Positions 51,420 to 59,733 of a stretch of 64,000 nt of DNA are shown here, piece by piece. Under the pieces are notes generated by a model that had not been told where the DNA came from, did not search any database, and worked only from the letters and a program-made list of their open reading frames with translations. The DNA is taken from the NCBI RefSeq assembly GCF_018449525.1, contig NZ_JAAVUS010000008.1, forward strand, positions 124,001-188,000, given 5' to 3'. The stretch is from Bradyrhizobium sp. dw_78 (GTDB lineage Bacteria; Pseudomonadota; Alphaproteobacteria; Rhizobiales; Xanthobacteraceae). The position numbers were made by a program, and so were the translations under genes. How positions within the stretch are numbered: position 1 is the stretch's first letter; each line of letters starts with the position of its first letter.

Positions 51420-51992
51420 TTAACCCAACGTGACGATCCGGCTGCGCAGCGTGGTGCGCGAGGAGCGACCGAGCTGCCGCAGCAGCTTGGCCTCGGAGCG
51501 GCGGGCGTCCGGGGCATAGCCGCCGAGCCGCTCATAATGATCGCGCGCGATCAGCAGCCCTTGTTCGACCGACGGTCCCGCCACCATCCGCGCCATGAAT
51601 TTGAAGCCATCGCGCCACCTTGTATCGGCATAGGGCGAGCGGGCGTAGCGGAAGATTCCGGCGCGCTGGCGGCCGCTGCTCGCGACCGCCTGGATGAATT
51701 GCGTCGTCTCATCGATCCAGCCGCTGTCGAGCACCGCTCCCGCATGCAGGAACATCAGCCAGGATGAGCGGGCCTGGCGGGCGCCTGCCGCCATCGCAGC
51801 GGCCCGCGTGCCTTCGAAGGCGAGGAAGTGGCAGCCGGCGACGTCGGCGACCCGCTCGATCGTATCCGTGCCCGCGCGGTCGACCAGCAGCACTTCGCGC
51901 ACGATTCCGGCGGCGGCGCCCGGCACCAGCGCGGCGAGCGTGGCGACGGCGGTCTGCTCGACACCGTCGGTCGGAATGATGACGCTTAGCAT
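51420..51992 (-). CDS. Glycosyltransferase family 2-like protein
   Basis: A 190-residue protein with a GT-A type N-terminus: MLSVIIPTDGVEQTAVATLAAL, then EVLLVDRAG, CHFLAFEGTRAAAMAAGARQARSSWLMFLHAGAVLDSGW (nucleotide-sugar and metal region; the usual DxD is reduced to LHAGA) and GGYAPDARRSEAKLLRQLGR. It resembles TIGR04283-like or short family 2 transferases but is smaller than most (about 230-330), and the loss of DxD makes activity doubtful. ATG at 51992 is the plausible start. The 259 nt up to the next gene at 52252 hold no gene I can support. Confidence 0.75.
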   Translation of the reverse strand: MLSVIIPTDGVEQTAVATLAALVPGAAAGIVREVLLVDRAGTDTIERVADVAGCHFLAFEGTRAAAMAAGARQARSSWLMFLHAGAVLDSGWIDETTQFIQAVASSGRQRAGIFRYARSPYADTRWRDGFKFMARMVAGPSVEQGLLIARDHYERLGGYAPDARRSEAKLLRQLGRSSRTTLRSRIVTLG

Positions 51993-52251
51993 GAACGGGG
52001 CATCGGGGCTCAAATGTTGAAAAACGTCAAACTGTTACCACTTTGTCACAATCAAAACAGCCTTCCAGTTGCAGCTTTTTGCGGCAATCGGGCCCCATCC
52101 GGAAAAACCGGGAACGGCTTTCCGAAAGGATCGCGCTCAAACGGGAGGATGAAATCATGATCCGGTCTGATCTGGCCGGAATATGATTTAGCGACGCCGC
52201 CCGGTGCAGAGTCGCAAGGATCAACGCCTGGATGATACGGACGCCGCGGCT

Positions 52252-53892
52252 TTATCCGCCGGTTGATTCCTGATGAGCCGGATGATGCCGGGAGGACTTT
52301 GGCTCGTGGTGGCCGGCTGCCTGGGATCGCCAGGTTGCGACTTCGGCAAGCGCCGCCTCGGGCCGCGTCACCACCGTTTCACGCCGTCCCAGATAGAGGT
52401 TGCCGCTGTCGCCGTCGATGGTGATCCAGTCGCTCCCCGAGATCGTTGCGCCGGCAAGTTGCGCCCGGTCGGCGGCGACGTCGATCATGAGGCTGTTGCA
52501 GCCGACGATGCAGGGCTTGCCCATCTGGCGCGCGACCAGCGCCGCATGGGCGGTGCGGGCGCCGACGGATGTTACGATGCCGGCCGCAATGGCAAAGCCC
52601 GCGACGTCGGCGGTAACGGTGTCGGGGCGCATCAGGATGACCGGATCGCCCGTGGCTGCGAGGCGTTGCGCGCTTTCGGAATCGAATGCGGCGCGTCCCA
52701 CGGCGATGCCGCCCGACGCGCCGATTCCGCAAGCGTCCGGCTTGCCGGCCGAAGCCAGCGATATCTGCACCAGCGCGGAAAGATCGATGTCATCGATCCG
52801 CCGCAACGCCTCCTCGGGCGTGATCAGTTCTTCATGCACCAAATCGATGGCGATCCGCAGCGCCGCACGCGGCGTCCGTTTTGCGGACCGCGTTTGAAGA
52901 ATCCACAATTTGCCGTCTTCGACGGTGAACTCGACATCCTGGACGTCGCCGAATTCCTTCTCGAGCCGCTTCAGGATATCGCCGAGTTCGGCCGTGACGG
53001 CCGGCAGCGAACGGGCGATGGTCTGTTCCGTATCGGGCGTGCGGCGGCCCGAGACGACATCTTCGCCCTGGGCATCGAGCACGAGGTCAATCATCGGCTG
53101 CGCCAGCCCGGTCGAGGGATCGCGCGAAAACGCGACGCCGGCTCCGGATGAAAGCCCGCCATTGCCGAATACCATGGCCTGAACCGTGACCGAAGTGCCG
53201 TGCAGATGCTCCAGTTTCTGCAGACGGCGATAGGCTTGCGCCCGCTCGCTCATCCAGGACCGGTAAACAGCTTTCGCCGCGCTTTCGAGTTGCGTTGTCG
53301 CGTTTTCGAGCCACCCGTCATCGCCGTCCTCGATCAACGCCTGCTCGTCGGCGGCGAGACGTTCGAGCGCCTCACTGTCCAATTCACGGTCGTTGGCTGC
53401 GCCTTCGCTGACGGTCAATTCGGCGAGCCGTGCGGCGAACGCGGCGGGGTCGAGGCCGAGCACGGTTTCGGCGTACATCTCGATCAATCGCCGGCGACAA
53501 TCCCACGCCAGCCGCGGCCGGCCGGTGGTGCGGACGAGACCCTGCACGGCGGCCGAGGTGCAGCCGACATTGAGGATTGTGTCCAGCATGCCCGGCATCG
53601 ACCGCGCCGCGCCCGACCGCACCGACACCAGCAGCGGCTGCCGGCGGTCGCCGAAGCGCTTGCCGGTCGCGCTTTCCAGGAATTCGATGCCTTGCTTCAG
53701 CCCGTCGCTCAGATGGCGTTCCGCATGCGCATCCCCGCCGACGATCGCCGCGCAAAGCTTGATCGGAAGCACGAAGGCCGGCGGCACGGGTAAACCCAAC
53801 GCTGCCATCAGCGTCAGATTCGCGGCCTTGGCGCCGATCACATCGGCGGAATGTGGCTTGGTCGATACGCCGCCGATACGTACGATATGCAT
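52252..53892 (-). CDS. PPDK-like ATP-grasp/phosphohistidine protein lacking the PEP/pyruvate barrel
   Basis: A 546-residue protein like the N-terminal two thirds of pyruvate phosphate dikinase. The ATP-grasp part has IGAKAANLTLMAALGLPVPPAF (19-40) and the signature VRSGAARSMPGMLDTILNVG (91-110), plus DVQDVEFTVEDGKLWILQTRSA. The mobile phosphohistidine domain has GARTAHAALVARQMGKPCIVG with the catalytic His449. The chain then ends in a His-rich tail (GHHEPKSSRHHPAH), about 330 residues short of PPDK: the TIM barrel that binds PEP is missing. It could phosphorylate its own His from ATP and pass the phosphate to a partner, most simply the PhoU-like protein encoded just upstream. Function unknown. 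Confidence 0.8.
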   Translation of the reverse strand: MHIVRIGGVSTKPHSADVIGAKAANLTLMAALGLPVPPAFVLPIKLCAAIVGGDAHAERHLSDGLKQGIEFLESATGKRFGDRRQPLLVSVRSGAARSMPGMLDTILNVGCTSAAVQGLVRTTGRPRLAWDCRRRLIEMYAETVLGLDPAAFAARLAELTVSEGAANDRELDSEALERLAADEQALIEDGDDGWLENATTQLESAAKAVYRSWMSERAQAYRRLQKLEHLHGTSVTVQAMVFGNGGLSSGAGVAFSRDPSTGLAQPMIDLVLDAQGEDVVSGRRTPDTEQTIARSLPAVTAELGDILKRLEKEFGDVQDVEFTVEDGKLWILQTRSAKRTPRAALRIAIDLVHEELITPEEALRRIDDIDLSALVQISLASAGKPDACGIGASGGIAVGRAAFDSESAQRLAATGDPVILMRPDTVTADVAGFAIAAGIVTSVGARTAHAALVARQMGKPCIVGCNSLMIDVAADRAQLAGATISGSDWITIDGDSGNLYLGRRETVVTRPEAALAEVATWRSQAAGHHEPKSSRHHPAHQESTGG

Positions 53893-53908
53893 GGGCCTCG
53901 TCCTTCCT

Positions 53909-54010
53909 ATAGCGTTTTCGAGCGAAGTGGATTCCGCTTCGCGTAAAGAAAACGCGTCAAAACAAAATGTCAGAGCCGGTTCTGATTCAATCAGAACCGA
54001 TAAGGCTCTA
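53909..54010. repeat. GCGTTTTCGAGCGAAGTGG-type dispersed repeat
   Basis: TAGCGTTTTCGAGCGAAGTG, GCGTAAAGAAAACGCGTCAA, then GAGCCGGTTCTGATTCAATC and AGAACCGATAAGGCTCTA form nested hairpins. The end at 54008-54010 supplies the TAG stop of the next gene. Other copies: 26730-26862 (inverted) and 60592-60690. Confidence 0.75.
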
Positions 54011-55936
54011 AGCCGACAAATCGGTCATGATGTGCCGCCGCAGCAGATATCCGAATCCGGCCAGCCGGTCGGTGGCGCGCTCGATGGCGCGGGCAAGCTC
54101 GAGAATGGAAAGCGACGTCGCCAGGTCGAAGCCGCCGGAAAATACCCGCGCGATGATGGCCCGCTCCTGTGCGTCCGCGGCGTGTTCGGCATCGATGAGA
54201 CGGGTGATGGCGGCCAGCGTATCTTCGGCATCGGCGCTCCGCCCCTCCGGAACCTCGACGGCGGCGGCGAGCCCGGAAGCTGCGGCTTCGGTCGCGGCGA
54301 TGGCGGTTGCACTTAATTCGGCGATCGCCAGCAGCAGCGTCGGCTCGATCCCGGTCGGCGCCAGCGAGGCGATAAAGGCGGCTTGCTCGAGTTCGTCGAC
54401 GGATTCCTCGGCACGGTCCACCAATTGTTCAAGGGTCGGGCCGGCGTCGAGGCGGGTGATCTCATTGCGCGCCTCGACGGCGATGCGATCCGCCTTCTGT
54501 TCGATGCGGCCGGCGCGCGCCGTCAACTGCTTGCCGTCGACCGGACGGCCTGCCTGCAATTCAGCGATATGCTGGGCGATGGCGGCGGCGAGGTCGTGCG
54601 CCAATCCCACCTGGCGCAACACGATCGCGAGCAACGCGCTCTCGACGCGCTCCAGGTGCCTGACCAGATCCGCCTCGATCTGGTCGCGCACCAGCCTGAC
54701 CGATCCGCCCGCGATCAGCGTTTCGGTCGAAACCCGGATCGCGGTCTTGAGGAAATCGACCGCGGCATTGCGGCCCAGTGCCTGATCCAGCCGCTCGCCA
54801 AAGCCGATCCGGGTCGGTGCCGCATCCCGCACCGCGGCGCCGATCAATTCATTGCCGCCGAGTTCAAGGAAGCCGCGGTGCCCGAATCGATGCCGGGCGG
54901 CCCATTCGAGAATCCGCGCCGCGTCATCATTGGTGACCCAGCTGCGCAACAGCTTGCGCGCCTTGTTCCAGTCGATCAGGAACACCAGCGCCGCGCCAAG
55001 CGCCGCCAGGAAGGCGTCGCGATCTCCGGCGCTCCCGGCCTCGTACTGTCCGGTGACGAGAAAGAAGGCGTTGTCCTCGCCGAGACTTGCCGCCGTATGG
55101 CGATCGAGTCCGTTCCATTTCACCACAAATTTGTCGAACAGGGCGGTGAAGAACTTCGCGCGCGCCCGATGCACATCGGTATAGGTCACGGTCACGGAAT
55201 TCTGCCTGATCGCAATCACCACCACATGGGCGTCCGTGGTCCCGATGTCGTTTTGGATCAGCAACCGGTCGCCCGAACGGGTCGCCATCGTATCGAGACC
55301 GGGATGGTTGAACTTCAAGGCGCGGGTCTCGTTGAGCCCGTGCATGAAATTTTCGACCGGCGCATGATCTTCGGGCTGCAAACCAAAGACATGCGCGCCG
55401 GCCACGATTTCCTGGGAGCAGTTCGCGGCGAGCTTGTTGAGGGCTTTGTGCAGATCCATCACTAGCCGATGCAGGCTGTCGCTGCCGTCCTGCGCCACCC
55501 CGGTCAATTTGCCGACGCGCGCGATGTCGATTTCGTTGGAGGCTTCGAGCAGGCCCGAATTGCGGATCGCGGCAAGCCGCGCGTTCATGCTTTCGCCTTC
55601 CGACGGTTTGCCCGCGCTGACCGCCTTGATCATCGCCGCGACGTCGTCAGCGATTTCCTTCATCAGCCTGGCGAGGCTGGGCGCGGCTATTCGGCCATCG
55701 CCGGCCGGATGGGCGCCTCTGATCAGCGTCGCGAGCGCGGCAGGCGCGATTCCCGCGGCGTGGCATTCGACATGCAAATCGGTTGTTGGGCGGTCCGGCT
55801 GCTGTGCATGGTCGACGGCAGCCTGCAGCGCGCTCATCCGGACCTTGATGCGATCGTTGGCGGCCAATGCCTCCGCAACCAGCGACGGCAACAGAATGTC
55901 CACCTGTCCGAGTTGTTCGATGATTTGAGATTTCAT
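54008..55936 (-). CDS. Large hypothetical protein with C-terminal PhoU-like helices, partner of the PPDK-like gene
   Basis: A 642-residue cytoplasmic protein I cannot assign to a family. The N-terminal 180 residues are helical (IIEQLGQVDILLPSLVAEAL, LHRLVMDLHKALNKLAAN). A middle part contains LLIQNDIGTTDAHVVVIAIR and DNAFFLVTGQYEAGSAGDRD. From about 440 the chain is long helices with regular acidic/hydrophobic spacing, ending in a PhoU/DUF47-like bundle, ITRLIDAEHAADAQERAI and LSILELARAIERATDRLAGF. ATG at 55936 is chosen over the longer frame to 55993. It precedes the PPDK-like gene by 115 nt on the same strand. A role as phosphate acceptor or regulator is only inferred. Confidence 0.7.
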   Translation of the reverse strand: MKSQIIEQLGQVDILLPSLVAEALAANDRIKVRMSALQAAVDHAQQPDRPTTDLHVECHAAGIAPAALATLIRGAHPAGDGRIAAPSLARLMKEIADDVAAMIKAVSAGKPSEGESMNARLAAIRNSGLLEASNEIDIARVGKLTGVAQDGSDSLHRLVMDLHKALNKLAANCSQEIVAGAHVFGLQPEDHAPVENFMHGLNETRALKFNHPGLDTMATRSGDRLLIQNDIGTTDAHVVVIAIRQNSVTVTYTDVHRARAKFFTALFDKFVVKWNGLDRHTAASLGEDNAFFLVTGQYEAGSAGDRDAFLAALGAALVFLIDWNKARKLLRSWVTNDDAARILEWAARHRFGHRGFLELGGNELIGAAVRDAAPTRIGFGERLDQALGRNAAVDFLKTAIRVSTETLIAGGSVRLVRDQIEADLVRHLERVESALLAIVLRQVGLAHDLAAAIAQHIAELQAGRPVDGKQLTARAGRIEQKADRIAVEARNEITRLDAGPTLEQLVDRAEESVDELEQAAFIASLAPTGIEPTLLLAIAELSATAIAATEAAASGLAAAVEVPEGRSADAEDTLAAITRLIDAEHAADAQERAIIARVFSGGFDLATSLSILELARAIERATDRLAGFGYLLRRHIMTDLSA

Positions 55937-56072
55937 GACCTGCCAGCCAAAGCGGAATGGAATGGCTATGCCCCGAATTGGCGACAGATTCATTGCGCCA
56001 GATCATTCATAAAAACGTCATGGAAGCGGCCGGCGGCGCAACCGGTGAGGTATCCACACGTCGTCCTCGTTT

Positions 56073-56087
56073 GTTCTTGATTTGTTC
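56073..56087 (+). promoter_or_regulatory. LexA box
   Basis: GTTCTTGATTTGTTC, an exact GTTC-N7-GTTC, the LexA site of Alphaproteobacteria. It lies 24 nt before the ATG of the radical SAM gene and 137 nt from the start of the divergent PhoU-like gene. Expected to place the radical SAM gene in the SOS regulon. Confidence 0.8.
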
Positions 56088-56110
56088 TGATGGCGTGCTA
56101 TGTTCTCGTT

Positions 56111-57274
56111 ATGAGCCGAGCATCCTCACATGCCCTCAAGCACCCGCCGGTCACGGCGCCCTCCAAGCCGGCGGGTGCAACTTCAGCTTTCCCGGAACTG
56201 GAAGTCGCGATCGAGCGCGGACGGCGGCGCGGCCGCGGCGCGCAATCCAACCCAAGCGGCCGGTTCGAGGCCGAAGCGTACACCGCTTTCGACGACGGCT
56301 GGCAAAGCCTTGACGATCTGCCGCCGTTCAAGACCACGGTGACGCTCGACACCGCGCGCAAAGTCATCACCCGCAACGAATCGCCCGATATCGGCTTTGA
56401 CCGTTCGATCAACCCGTACCGGGGCTGCGAACATGGCTGCGTCTACTGCTTCGCGCGGCCGACCCACGCCTATCTCGGCCTGTCGCCGGGGCTCGATTTC
56501 GAATCCAGATTGTTCGCCAAGCCGGATGCGCCAACGCTCTTGGAAAAGGAACTGGCGGCGCAGGATTACGAGCCGCGCATGATCGCGATCGGCACCAATA
56601 CCGACCCCTATCAGCCGATCGAGCGCGAGCGGAAGATCATGCGCGGCATTCTCGAAGTGCTGGATCGCGCCGGTCATCCGGTCGGTATCGTCACCAAGTC
56701 GGCGCTGGTGATGCGCGACATCGACATTCTGGCGCGGATGGCGAAACGCAATCTGGTCAAGGTGGCGCTTTCGGTGACGACGCTTGACCCGAAATTGGCG
56801 CGCAGCATGGAGCCGCGGGCTTCGACGCCGCCGAACCGGCTGGAGGCGCTGCGCCGGCTGGCGCAGGCCGGCATTCCCACCACTGTGATGGTGGCGCCGA
56901 TCATCCCCGCGCTCAACGATTCCGAGATCGAGCGGATTCTCGACGCCGCAGCCCATGCCGGCGTCAAGGAAGCGAGCTATGTGCTGTTGCGTCTGCCGCT
57001 CGAAGTCCGCGATCTGTTTCGCGAATGGCTGATGGCGAACTATCCCGACCGCTATCGGCATGTCTTCACCCTGATCCGCGACATGCGCGGCGGCCGTGAT
57101 TACGATTCGCAATGGGGAACGCGGATGAAGGGCACCGGACCGATGGCCTGGACGATCGGGCGCCGGTTCGAGATCGCCTGCGAGAAGCTTGGGCTCAACA
57201 AGCGGCGCTCGAAATTGACGGTCGAGCATTTCGCGAGGCCGGAGCGCAGCGGGCAGCAATTGAGCCTGTTCTAG
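56111..57274 (+). CDS. SplB-like (PA0069 family) radical SAM protein, likely SOS-controlled
   Basis: A 387-residue radical SAM enzyme. The cluster motif CEHGCVYC (Cys106, Cys110, Cys113) lies in NPYRGCEHGCVYCFARPTHAYLG; MIAIGTNTDPYQPIERE, KVALSVTTLDPKLARSMEPRASTPPNRLEALRRL and TVMVAPIIPALND are further family blocks. It is related to spore photoproduct lyase (SplB), so repair of damaged DNA is plausible though not shown for this group. The N-terminal 45 residues are basic and disordered. ATG at 56111 is preferred: an in-frame ATG at 56090 is two nt from the LexA box and probably upstream of the transcript start. Confidence 0.9.
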   Translation: MSRASSHALKHPPVTAPSKPAGATSAFPELEVAIERGRRRGRGAQSNPSGRFEAEAYTAFDDGWQSLDDLPPFKTTVTLDTARKVITRNESPDIGFDRSINPYRGCEHGCVYCFARPTHAYLGLSPGLDFESRLFAKPDAPTLLEKELAAQDYEPRMIAIGTNTDPYQPIERERKIMRGILEVLDRAGHPVGIVTKSALVMRDIDILARMAKRNLVKVALSVTTLDPKLARSMEPRASTPPNRLEALRRLAQAGIPTTVMVAPIIPALNDSEIERILDAAAHAGVKEASYVLLRLPLEVRDLFREWLMANYPDRYRHVFTLIRDMRGGRDYDSQWGTRMKGTGPMAWTIGRRFEIACEKLGLNKRRSKLTVEHFARPERSGQQLSLF

Positions 57275-57355
57275 CTCTGTTGAGAACGGTGAAAGGGCAG
57301 CCCGTGACCCGAGTTCCCGGTTGCGTCATAGGTCGCGCTTGCGCACCATCCCGCC

Positions 57356-58114
57356 ATGATTCGGGAAAAGCCTTCCAAAAACCAGCCCTCGAAAGAGCAG
57401 GCCAAGCCGGCAAGGGGCGTCATCGCGGTGGCGCGACCGAACTTTCGCCGTGAGCGCGCGCTGATCAAGCGCGGAGTCTGGCCGGTCGCGGGCTGCGACG
57501 AAGCGGGGCGGGGTCCGCTCGCGGGCCCGGTGGTGGCGGCGGCCGTGGTGCTCGATCCCGAACGAATTCCGAAGGGAATCGATGATTCCAAGCGGCTGAC
57601 GGCGGAGCGCCGCGAGGAATTGTTCGAGGAAATTTGCGCAACGTCGGCATTCGCGGTGGCGTTTGCCTCGCCGGCGCGAATCGATCGCGACAATATCCTG
57701 CGTGCTTCGCTCTGGGCGCTGACCCGCGCGGTGCATGCGCTGCCGGAAATGCCGAAGCATGTGTTCGTCGATGGCCGCGACAAGCTTGATACGCGCTGCG
57801 ACTGCGACGCCGTGATCGGCGGCGACGGATTGGTGGTGTCGGTCGCGGCGGCGTCGATCATCGCCAAGGTGACGCGCGACCGCCTGATGCGCGCGCTGGC
57901 GCTGGATTGTCCCGGCTATGGCTTCGAATCCCATAAGGGCTATGGCGCGCCGGAACATCTCGCGGCGCTGGACCGGCTGGGGCCGAGCCCGCACCATCGG
58001 CGCTTTTTCGCGCCCGTGGTCGCCGCGCGAGAAAAACATTTGATGGCGGGGATCGACATCGGCGTCGTCGCACCTGAAACAGGGATCGAGGCCGCGGCGC
58101 CGGTCGCAATCTGA
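57356..58114 (+). CDS. rnhB: Ribonuclease HII
   Basis: Cuts RNA at RNA-DNA junctions and removes single ribonucleotides from DNA. The 252-residue chain has the first catalytic pair in AGCDEAGRGPLAGPVVAAAV (Asp48, Glu49), then DDSKRLTAERRE, the third Asp in HVFVDGRDKL near 140, and AASIIAKVTRDRLM followed by YGFESHKGYGAPEH near 185-200. An additional basic stretch of about 40 residues precedes the core, as in other Rhizobiales. It follows the radical SAM gene by 81 nt on the same strand and may be co-expressed with it. Confidence 0.95.
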   Translation: MIREKPSKNQPSKEQAKPARGVIAVARPNFRRERALIKRGVWPVAGCDEAGRGPLAGPVVAAAVVLDPERIPKGIDDSKRLTAERREELFEEICATSAFAVAFASPARIDRDNILRASLWALTRAVHALPEMPKHVFVDGRDKLDTRCDCDAVIGGDGLVVSVAAASIIAKVTRDRLMRALALDCPGYGFESHKGYGAPEHLAALDRLGPSPHHRRFFAPVVAAREKHLMAGIDIGVVAPETGIEAAAPVAI

Positions 58115-58218
58115 CGCCGGTTGCTTCATCGGCTCACGCGCTTTATCACACGCTGGGGATCGAACGAGGACGGCCGGGGCCCGCCTCAACGGGTTCGAGT
58201 CGGGCATTCAGGCGGTTC

Positions 58219-59724
58219 ATGCGTTTTACCTCGCTGATTATCGAACTGATCCGCGCCCGGCCGCGGCTGATCGTCTGGCTGGTGATTCTGCTCCAGGCGG
58301 CGTTGTGGTTCGTGGTGCCGCTGTTGCTATATCGCAGCCCTCCCGGCGATCTGGCGACCGTGCTCGCCTTTGGCCGTGAATACCAGGTCGGCACCGATCT
58401 CGGCCCGCCGTTGCCGTTCTGGCTCGCCGACATCGCCTTCCGTGCGGCGGGCAGTCATATCTTCGGCGTCTATCTGCTGGCGCAGCTTTGCTCGATCGTC
58501 ACGTTCTTTACGCTGTACCTTCTCGCGCGTGCCGTCGTCGGCGGGCAGCAAGCGGTGCTGGCGGTGTTGCTGACGATGACGGTCGTGGTCTTCAGTTCGC
58601 CGGGAGTGGAGTTCGGCCCGTTGGTGCTGGCGCGTCCGCTCTGGGCGCTGCTGTTGCTGCATTCATGGCGGTTGATCGGGCAGGGCCGGCGCAGCGCGTG
58701 GTTCGCGTGGTCCATCGAGGCCGGCCTGCTGCTGCTGACGATGCCGGCCGCGATCCTGCTGTTGCTGCTGATCGCGGGCTTTGCCGTCGCCACGGCGCGC
58801 GGCCGGCGCACGCTGATGTCGTTCGATCCGCTGTTCGCGCTGCTGGTGGTCGTCGTGCTGGTGTTGCCCTATCTGATCTGGCTGATCCGTGCCGATGCGT
58901 TCGTCCTGCCGCCTTTGCCGGCGCTTGCGGATCTGGGCGCAAGGGCCGCGCATGGTGGTGCGTTGCTTGGCCGCCTGCTGCTGGCGCTGTCCGGCATCGC
59001 GATCCTGATCGCGCTTAATTCAGGCTGGTTCTCCCGCAACGGGGAGGACGCCCCGATCATCTATCGGCCGCCGGTGGTATCGCTGGGCCGCCGCTTCGTC
59101 TATTTCTTCGCCATCGTTCCCGCCCTTGCGGGGAGCCTGGTGTCGGGCCTGTTTGCACTGGATCATGTCGCAGGCGGGTCGGGCGCAGCGCTTCTGATGT
59201 CGGGACTGGCGGTGATCGTCGCATCCGGCGATCTGATTCATTTGCGCAACGAACGCGTCCTCCGCCTGGTATGGGCGGGCGCCATCGCCGCTCCTGCGAT
59301 TGCCGTCGTTGCCGGCGCGGTTTTCTTGCCCTGGACCAGCGGCGAGGTAACGACCTCGCTGCCGGCGACCATGATCGCGCAATTCTTCGGCGACAGTTTC
59401 GCGCGGCGGACCAATCAGCCGCTTCCGGCTGTGACGGGCGACGAGCAACTGGCCGGCCTGATTGCGCTGGGTGCTGCCCGGCCGCATCTGCTTCTCGACG
59501 CGACGCCGGAGCGCACGCCGTGGCTGACGCGCGAAAAATTCAACCAGGGTGGCGGCGTCGTAGTTTGGCGTGCCTCCGACACCGTCGGCACGCCGCCGGC
59601 CGAGATCGCCCGGCATTTTCCGGGCCTGGTGCCGGAAGTGCCGCAAACGTTCGACTGGCTGGTGAACGGCCGCCAGCCCTTGCTGCGGATCGGCTGGGCC
59701 ATCGTGCGGCCGAAGGCGCCGTAG
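58219..59724 (+). CDS. Membrane glycosyltransferase-like protein (GT39/ArnT type)
   Basis: A 501-residue integral membrane protein with about 10-11 helices. The first loop (residues 40-75, LYRSPPGDLATVLAFGREYQVGTDLGPPLPFWLADIAF) has the layout of the dolichyl/undecaprenyl-phosphate-sugar transferases (GT39), in which an acidic residue and Pro-Pro-Leu-Pro-Phe-Trp motif define the lipid-sugar site. Helices continue to about 375, followed by a periplasmic C-terminal domain of about 120 residues. The sugar and acceptor are unknown. It starts at ATG 58219, 105 nt after rnhB. Convergent with the uracil-DNA glycosylase gene, 9 nt away. Confidence 0.8.
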   Translation: MRFTSLIIELIRARPRLIVWLVILLQAALWFVVPLLLYRSPPGDLATVLAFGREYQVGTDLGPPLPFWLADIAFRAAGSHIFGVYLLAQLCSIVTFFTLYLLARAVVGGQQAVLAVLLTMTVVVFSSPGVEFGPLVLARPLWALLLLHSWRLIGQGRRSAWFAWSIEAGLLLLTMPAAILLLLLIAGFAVATARGRRTLMSFDPLFALLVVVVLVLPYLIWLIRADAFVLPPLPALADLGARAAHGGALLGRLLLALSGIAILIALNSGWFSRNGEDAPIIYRPPVVSLGRRFVYFFAIVPALAGSLVSGLFALDHVAGGSGAALLMSGLAVIVASGDLIHLRNERVLRLVWAGAIAAPAIAVVAGAVFLPWTSGEVTTSLPATMIAQFFGDSFARRTNQPLPAVTGDEQLAGLIALGAARPHLLLDATPERTPWLTREKFNQGGGVVVWRASDTVGTPPAEIARHFPGLVPEVPQTFDWLVNGRQPLLRIGWAIVRPKAP

Positions 59725-59733
59725 TGGCGCTCG

